A DNA stretch of 64,000 nt. It comes from Mercurialis annua. Lineage: Eukaryota > Streptophyta > Magnoliopsida > Malpighiales > Euphorbiaceae. The notes beneath the pieces are model-generated. The model saw only the letters and a list, made by a program, of their open reading frames with translations, had not been told where the DNA came from and made no database searches. This document shows, piece after piece, positions 57,283-64,000 of this stretch. The stretch's first letter is position 1, and each line of letters opens with the position of its first letter. The translations under genes were made by a program, and so were the position numbers. The stretch spans positions 6,760,501 to 6,824,500 of the forward strand of contig NC_065576.1 in assembly GCF_937616625.2 (NCBI RefSeq). The letters are read 5' to 3'.

Positions 57283-58120
57283 TAGGGGTGGGCATGGACC
57301 GGTTAACCGGTCCATGAGGGCAATTTATAAACCGGTCCATTGTAATACGGTTTTTAAAATTAAAAACCTAAACCTAAAATTTTAAACGGTTAACCGATAA
57401 ATCGGTTAACCATAAAAAACGGTTCGGTTTTTCGGTTTTACGGTTTTTAACCATATAACCATTAGAAAAATTAAAGACAAAAAGATAAAATTTTAATTCT
57501 ATTTGTTTTTTTAGCAAACAAAAAAAAACTATAGAAATTCAAATTATATTAAAAATATAAATCTAAACTTTCTTATGAATAGTTAAATCAATGCAAATAT
57601 TTAAAACTATTATTATTTATAAATAATTTATGAGTAATATTAAAGCTAGGTTTGTATTTTTTGAATTGTTTGTGGTGTTGTTCACGTCCACTTTCTACTA
57701 TTTATATACTTAAATATTCCTATTTCTGTTAAGTAAATATTTTAATAAGGAAAACAAATTTCTTTTAAAATATTTTCATATATAAATTCTCCTAAAATTA
57801 TAAATATTCCTAAATAAAATATATGTCAATATATTTTTATAATTAGATTTTATTGTGTATATTATAAAATTCATATTATTTTACAGATCATAAAATATAT
57901 CTTATTAATTATTAAAAATATATGAATATATATATATAAACCGGTTAACCGATTAACCACGGTTTTTAGAAATCCAAAACCTAAACCTAAACCATTAACC
58001 ATGAAAACTAAAAATCAAAACCTAAACCTAAACCGTTGGACCGGTTAACCATATTTTCCGGTTCGGGTTTCCGGTTTCGGTTCGGTTAATCGGTTTGACC
58101 GGTTTTTTTGCCCACCCCTA
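57283..58120. mobile_element. hAT-type element, 838 bp, 8-bp TSD
   Basis: Perfect 12-bp TIR TAGGGGTGGGCA at both ends and a perfect 8-bp TSD GTTAGCTA (57275-57282 and 58121-58128). Subterminal regions are packed with CCGGTTAACCGG-type motifs in both orientations, a feature of hAT elements where transposase binds repeated subterminal sites. The centre is AT-rich and has no transposase ORF. Confidence 0.95.
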
Positions 58121-58128
58121 GTTAGCTA

Positions 58129-58409
58129 GACACACTTAGGCGCACAAACATATGTTATTCTTTTAAAATATTTTTTTTCTTCTCAGGTTTGATTTTTTTT
58201 TTAACTAATACTCCCTTATATAAAGAGAGATAAGTTATATAAAACATACAAATCAAAGAGAAAATAATGATTTTTCAAATTTGAAGGAGAAATGTAAACT
58301 CACATGGATAATAGTAAGCTTTATTTCATATGCATCGCTAGAGAGTGATTGACTTGATTAAGCTTGCTAAGTAACAAAATATATTCTCTTATTTTCAACA
58401 AATATTTAC
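58129..58409. other. Short AT-rich spacer between transposons
   Basis: No gene or recognisable element. It separates the hAT element from a Stowaway-like element. Confidence 0.4.
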
Positions 58410-58672
58410 TATTCCATTCTATTAAAGTTGTCAATTTTATTATTATTTTGTTTTCAAAACTTTTATCTATAAATATCAATTATTAAAATTATTTTTTATA
58501 TTATTTTTGTTTAAAATCTACTGATGAGCCAGTATTTTTGTTATTTATTGGAATATATAATGAAATAAGAAATAATAATTATATTAAATAAGACTATAGT
58601 ACAAAAAATAATTTTTTTAGTAAAAATTTATAAAATTATGTGATAATAAAAAAATAAAAAATTCTATTTGGA
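58410..58672. mobile_element. Stowaway-like MITE
   Basis: The right end GGACGGAGGGAGTA is intact. The left end (TACTATTCCATTCTATTAAAG) is a diverged inverted relative. TA at both edges fits the TA target of Tc1/mariner elements. Limits are approximate. Confidence 0.65.
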
Positions 58673-58785
58673 CGGAGGGAGTAGTAAATATTTATTAGAT
58701 ACTGTGATTTATAATTTGAGAACTTCTAAAATTGTTTAAAATTTTACCTGACTTGTGTAAACTAAAAGTTAAAAGAAAATCAACT

Positions 58786-58920
58786 ACTACTAGAAAACAG
58801 AAAATTACCGATGAAAATGTTTTGATTTAACGACGGATTTTAGCCTTTTACCAACGGAAAATTTAATTTACTGATGGATTTCAGCTTTTTTCCGTCGCTA
58901 AAATGCAGTTTTCTAGTAGT
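58786..58920. mobile_element. Small TIR element, ACTACTAGAAAAC ends
   Basis: Exact inverted ends ACTACTAGAAAAC at 58786 and 58920. The interior repeats TTACCGATG/TTACTGATGG and CGACGGATTTTAGC, with CCGTCGCTAAAAT inverted. The end style recalls non-autonomous CACTA-type elements (CACTAC..GAAAA), but no 3-bp TSD is evident. Confidence 0.6.
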
Positions 58921-61039
58921 AAGTAGAGATTGGTTATATTTAAGTGTAAATCAATTATTATTTTTATATAAGATATGTTCCAATTCAATATCTATCAATA
59001 AATGTGAAGTTGAATTAAGATCTCTTAATTATTTTAGGTCTCAAAAAGATATACAAACAATATTAAAAATCTCTCTTTCTTTTTCAAAAGTTTAACCGTA
59101 ATAAAAGAAAGGTGATTTTGATAATTTTTTAGTTCAAAATTTTGATAACTTTTTTAGTTCAAATTACCTCACCAATCTCTAATTTTTTTCGAATATCTTA
59201 TTTAATTTATTTTGTATTAATAATAATAAATCTGAAATCTATTTTTTCCTTTCTTTATGAATGTTTTGTCTTTTTTAGTGTAGTTTGGTTTTTAATCTTT
59301 ATAAGTTTTGCTATTTTCTCGATGAAAGTATCTATAAAAAGTAGATCTTAAGTATTATCAATGGAAATTTTATGTTTTATATTCTCAATCGGACTCATTT
59401 AAAGACCAAAGAGTTGATTTGTGATTTAAAATAACCATCGAATAGAGCGGAGTGATCGCCGAGTTGCACATTTAAAGAGCTCTGTCAACACGATTAAAAA
59501 AAATTAAATATAATTTTTTGTTATTTTACTGATATTCTATTATTATACCTTTTAAATGTATTAATTACAAAATATTTAATTAAGTTTATTTTTATTTTTA
59601 TTTTATTAATGAAATTTTTATTGTTTTCAAACAAAATTAAGGACAAAAGATCCCATCCATATTAAATAAGGATGAACATGAGATATATAAACAAATGTTA
59701 CATTAATAATTAAGAGAAAAACTTACACTTAATTGAAAGACTTGATGTGATAGGTGTAATTTAATTAATTAACTATTAATGATCTCATTATGAAGTTATT
59801 AAGGTGTATAATAATTTGCCAGTAACGCTACATTATAATTCTCTTCTACATTTTTGGCTGTAAACTCTGTTTATAGGAAAAGGATAAACAGAAGTGAATA
59901 AGAGCATTATTATATCACTTCACTTATTTAATGGGACAGATTTGGTTTTATTTCCAATTTCCATGCATGTGACATCCTTAAACTTCTGTGCCATACAAAA
60001 TCTTTCATCTGCATAGTCAATGATCTCCTGTAAAAGTATACATAAAAAGTGTTGGATGTTTTGTGCAAATTTTAAATATTTATATTAAATAAAAAATAAT
60101 AATTTTATATAATCATACTATTAATTTTTTTTTCATATTCGAACTCTTAATATTGACAAACTAGACTATCCGATTATTTTTCTAAAATTATGTTTAAAAA
60201 GACAAAATTATGAATACATAAAATTATTTTACTTTTAAATAATTAATTTTAATTTTGTATTTTATCATTTAAATTATATTTTTAAAAAATTACATAATAT
60301 AAAAAACAATTGTTAGATTTCATCTTAAAATCGATTAATTTTAATAAAGAGGTCCAACATAAATATAAACACATATTCATTTACACACACCATTAAAATG
60401 CGGACTAATTTTATTTCCACTTCCCCCACGTGTAGCATAGCCGGGATGAACAATCATGCTCGTCTTGTAAATCGCGTAAGCCAAACCAAATTCAGACAAT
60501 TTAAATTTCAAATAGTGTGAATGACAAGTCTCTAATATTTATTAAAGTGTGAGTTAAGACCAGTTGACTCTAAATGAGTCCAGTCGATACGTAAATACGT
60601 ATCAATTCACATACAATTAATATGGAATGTTTTCATTTCGAACATGTGTGACCTTCTATATCTGCAAAAGTTGTAAAATTTAAAAACAGAGTAGGTTGAG
60701 TAAAAATTCGATTAAATTGAATTAACCAAATAATTTTAATTAATTCAATTACTTTTATTAATTCGGTCAATTAGATTTTAGATGATATATTATATACGAT
60801 CATAATGGAGAATTTATTTGCACTTTTTTTTCATTTTACCATTTGATGTGATTTCTTATGATCTACTAGTTATGCTTATTGAAAAAGTAAATCATTTTTC
60901 TCTGAATAAAATATAATCACTTTGTTTTCTCTAAAATTTTATTTAAATTTGTTTCTATTCTTTTTTTGCTAATTTGAAAATTTTGTGATTATCGGAAAAG
61001 AACTCTCATATTATTGAAATTACACCGATTATTAATTTA
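58921..61039. other. AT-rich intergenic region, no gene seen
   Basis: Reading frames at 58874-59095 and 59142-59351 are short, hydrophobic by composition and without recognisable domain. A less AT-rich patch at 60410-60490 (CCCCACGTGTAGCATAGCC) has a G-box core but no gene beside it. Confidence 0.45.
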
Positions 61040-61237
61040 GAGAGATTTTTAAGTAGACTCAGTTTACCACGTCATCTGTATACTAGCTTATTACATTATG
61101 ACACATCATTAAAATAGTGGCAGTATCGTAATTTTATTTATTATTTATTTATACTTTATGTCATTATTTTATGTGTCATAATGTGATAGGTTTAGTCCAT
61201 AGATAACGTGATGGATTGAGTCTGCCTAAAAAATTCT
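61040..61237. mobile_element. Diverged palindromic MITE, relative of 21437-21660
   Basis: GAGAGATTTTTAAGTAGACTC at the left and, inverted, AGAATTTTTTAGGCAGACTC at the right. Internal TACCACGTCATCTGT and TGACACATCATTAAAA match the 21437 copy. TSD is eroded (TTATTAATTT versus GTATTAACCT). About 200 bp, no ORF. Confidence 0.75.
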
Positions 61238-61249
61238 GTATTAACCTAA

Positions 61250-61684
61250 GCCGTTCACCTATAATCTCCTTCAATAATGAACAATAAAAGGTTCTGCTAT
61301 AGTCGATAGCAAGGGATTTATCAGTTATCACTTATGCTATTAAATTTAATAGTATAAAAGTTATCATACTTAATTATTTATATTAACCCGAAAATAATAT
61401 TGGTTGTATTTTATAATTTTTTTCTATCATGATTAATATTCATAAAAATGTTTGCATCAAAAGAGAGTTCCATTACAAAAAGATTAAAGCAAGATGGAAT
61501 TTGAAAAGGTTAATCATTCTTTTTTTAACTAAAAAGGTTCAACTATTTTTTTCATCAAGAAAAGGAGTTTATTATTTGATAGGGCCAAATGAAGGAAATT
61601 CACACAAATCAAGACGAACGTGAACGTTTTTCTCGTAGCTTATTATTCATATGGGTAGTAATTTTTTTCAAAGTCGGAATTATA
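61250..61684. other. Intergenic region, no gene seen
   Basis: The 64-codon plus frame at 61429-61623 is Lys-rich because of A-richness and shows no recognisable domain or gene context. Confidence 0.4.
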
Positions 61685-61686
61685 TA

Positions 61687-61936
61687 TTCCCTCCGTTTCA
61701 CTTAAAAAACATCATTTCCTTTTACACATAGATTAAGCAAATATTTAATAATTTTATTTTTTCATATTTTTCATATGTTGTCCTTATTATTCAAAAAGTT
61801 CTTTTAAGATACTGTAACTAAAAAAGATGGTAAAATAGGATGTTCAATGAAAAAACATTCCAAAAATAGTAACGGGACTTTTTAAATGAGACATCTCAAA
61901 ATAGAATATGAGACTTCTTAAACAAGATGGAAGGAG
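61687..61936. mobile_element. Stowaway-like MITE, 250 bp
   Basis: TA-flanked ends TTCCCTCCGTTTCAC and, inverted, CTCCTTCCATCTTGT. The arms keep partial complementarity (AAAACATCATTTCC and GAGACATCTC parts). TA dinucleotides at 61685-61686 and 61937-61938 fit a Tc1/mariner target duplication. Confidence 0.75.
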
Positions 61937-61938
61937 TA

Positions 61939-62661
61939 GTTTATATTACACTAAAAAAAAAATCAAAACATACAACATTATCAAATGCTAAAAAACAATT
62001 AAAAATAATTAAAAATAATTAACATTTTATATATTAAAATTAAACAAAACAAACATAAAGGATATTGTCGAATGAACTCTTAAACGACGCCAAACAATCG
62101 AAAAAATTCTATCAACTGTTTATACACGTTCAATTTCCGTAGATAGTTTCATTTTTTAATATACTTTTAATTCAATTGCTAAAATCTTTAATCTTCAAGA
62201 TTTTAAATTTTAAATAATCATTAAAAAAATTTCGAATAATTCTAAAATCTATTCATAGAAGTACTATAAAATATCAACAAAACACACGAACAAAATACAC
62301 CAACTTCCATATCAAATATTAGTATAGAAATGATGCGATTTTCCGGCCTAAATCGGTACATCGTCCTCTTCCATATAAAGAACCGGTGATGGTTAAAAAG
62401 CTTGTTTTCCTAGGTCTTTTTATTTCTCACTCAAAGAGAGAGCATTGGATAAGCTTGAATATAATAAAAGAAAGATGGTTAATTTACTTTTATCATTTTG
62501 ATTGATTTAAATTTGAGTCATATTGATCAGAATCTCAATGTGGTCAAGATTTCTAACTCTTTTTTTAGAACGAATTACTCATCAGTTCTAGTTATACTGA
62601 TTAAATTTATTTGTCCGGTTTAAATTTTATAAAAACTAATAATTCAAATATATTTATGCAA
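61939..62661. other. Intergenic region, no gene seen
   Basis: AT-rich with no supportable gene or complete element. The patch at 62335-62400 is slightly less AT-rich (CGGCCTAAATCGGTACATCG) but carries no ORF. Confidence 0.4.
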
Positions 62662-64000
62662 GGTCTAATCACTCAAATACCTCCCCGTCCCACCCACATT
62701 TAACCCCTTTTACAATTTTATCCCCACGTAGAAAAATCCTAAATTTTACTTGCTCTTTTGTGTTTCAATTGTATATCGAAAACTTTTGACAATTTAATTA
62801 TTTTAAAGATGAAAAAATTCAAAACAAGTAATGGAAAGGTAATGTCATATTATTCTCTATTTGAAAAACTACAAACAACTTTCATAATCTGTTAAAAACT
62901 TTCAAATAAGTTTTAAATAAATAAATAATTAACTTTTTGATTATTTCAAAAATTAATTAAATTAAAAACAAAAAAAATTATTAAAACTGCTTCCGTCTCC
63001 ACTATCGGCACCGTTCCGATTCCACCACAATCCGCCTAAATTTCTTCTCCGATAGAGAAGAAGCTGCTACTAGGGCTGAGCAAGAACCGAACCAGACCGA
63101 AAAACCGAACCGAACCGAACCGAACTTTGTTGTTTGGTTCGGTTTTTCGGTGAAAACGGTTTGGTTCGGTTTCTACTTTAGGTAAAGTTCGGAGTTCGGT
63201 GTTCGGTTCGGTTTGTGTGTTTTGAAAACCGAAAAACCGAAAAAACCGAATGAACCGAATTTTAATATAAAATATATAACTTTTTTAAAAATAATATACA
63301 TATATACTTATATTTATATGTTTTTTGTATTTATATCTTTATTATTATTGATATATGAATTAATAATTGTTATTTAAACATATATGAAAGTATATTAGAC
63401 TCTAATTATTTAATATTTGAATTAATTTTAATAAAAAAATTAAAAAAATCAAAAAAATAATTAAATTCGGTTTTAACCGAACCGAACCGAACCGAACCGA
63501 AATATTTCGGTTTAATTCGGTTCGGTTTTTTTACTTCCAAACTAAAAGTTCGGTTCGGTTCGGTTTGAGAAATTTCCAAACCGAAAACCGAAAAAACCGA
63601 AAATTTTCCCACCGAACCGAACCGAACCGACCGATGCTCACCCCTAGCTGCTACTCCTTTTTCTCATATTTGAGAAGGAGCAACGATTCCTTCTCCAGAT
63701 CTGAAAGGTATGGCTCCTTTTCAGATCTGGAGAAGGAGTTGTTGCTCCTCCTTCTCAAATCTGAAAAGAAGCAAGAGCAGGAGAAGGAAAAGGAGCAGAT
63801 CTGAGAAGGAGCAAACGGCTCCTTCTCCCGCTCTTACTCCTTCTCAGATTTGAGAAGGAGCTCCAACGGGTCGAGGTTGAAGACCGTCGTCTTTTTTTTG
63901 TAAAATATTTTTAATTTTTTTTTATAAATCGATTTTGTTTTATTTTGTGTAGATGGTATATTTTTTTTTTAAAATTGATTTTAAAAAATTATTAACAATT
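62662..64000. mobile_element. Mutator-like TIR element, right end beyond window
   Basis: The left end GGTCTAATCACTCAAATACC belongs to the family of the 2990 and 20438 elements. From about 62990 the core becomes GC-richer (CCGTCTCCACTATCGGCACC) and then, after a nested hAT insertion (63071-63646), shows many GAAGGAG / CTCCTTC and CAGATCTG palindromic strings (63655-63850). The plus frame 63565-63804 straddles the hAT junction and is not a gene. The other terminus is not in view. Confidence 0.75.
63071..63646. mobile_element. hAT-type element, 576 bp, 8-bp TSD, nested
   Basis: Perfect 8-bp TSD GCTGCTAC at 63063-63070 and 63647-63654. TIRs TAGGGCTGAGCA and, inverted, TAGGGGTGAGCA differ at one base. 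Subterminal arrays of the pentamer CCGAA (as CCGAACCGAACCGAACC and its complement) occupy both ends. Same family as 7614-8147, which is more diverged. No transposase. Confidence 0.95.

Noticed and set aside
63406..63804. Two frames with FSVFG/EPNR-type repeats
   Set aside because: They translate the CCGAA arrays of a hAT element, and one crosses its junction with the host element.

Overview
This is a gene-poor, strongly AT-rich nuclear segment of a flowering plant, almost certainly a eudicot. It has plant-type GT-AG introns, an Aux/IAA gene, a plant bHLH gene, LINE and SINE relics, and a dense carpet of short non-autonomous DNA transposons. I cannot name the species from sequence alone. No organellar, bacterial or viral genes were recognised.

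Four protein-coding genes can be supported, and all have splice sites that keep the reading frame. (1) An IAA8/IAA9-type Aux/IAA repressor lies on the minus strand: CDS 11098-14337 in five exons, 378 aa, with a 5' UTR intron reaching 15074. (2) A small single-pass membrane protein of the plant 'hydroxyproline-rich glycoprotein family' type lies on the plus strand: 32281-33056, two exons, 131 aa. (3) A basic nuclear protein with one Myb/SANT-like domain lies on the plus strand: 48003-50275, two exons, 460 aa. (4) A bHLH93/bHLH61-like transcription factor lies on the minus strand: 51894-54257, four exons, 344 aa. Genes 3 and 4 are convergent and about 1.6 kb apart. Genes 1 and 4 are regulatory; nothing in the window ties the four into one pathway.

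The rest is intergenic DNA shaped by transposons. Many elements were delimited to the base from terminal inverted repeats (TIRs) and target-site duplications (TSDs). Mutator-like MITEs with about 9-10 bp TSDs lie at 2990, 3556, 15613, 20438, 21437, 30376, 35377, 41599, 50627 and 54419. Further elements of this style without clean TSDs lie at 16685, 22850, 28211 and 61040, and one at 62662 runs off the window. hAT-type elements with 8-bp TSDs lie at 7614, 9438, 28807, 57283 and 63071. Stowaway-like elements are near 23643, 58410 and 61687. LINE RNase H remnants occur at 27337 (+) and about 40090-40580 (-), the latter beside a tRNA-derived SINE.

The most unusual structures are these: a tandem array in bHLH intron 1 that has copied the exon-2 acceptor boundary; a roughly 1.8-kb foldback element just upstream of the Myb/SANT gene, whose arms carry long CT/GA and ATCATAAC arrays; a 1-kb Mutator-like element whose core is seven GC-rich hairpins; a cluster of three G-boxes followed by TATA-like motifs but no recognisable gene; and an isolated hairpin at 39109-39199. 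I found no operon-like or defence-like novel system.
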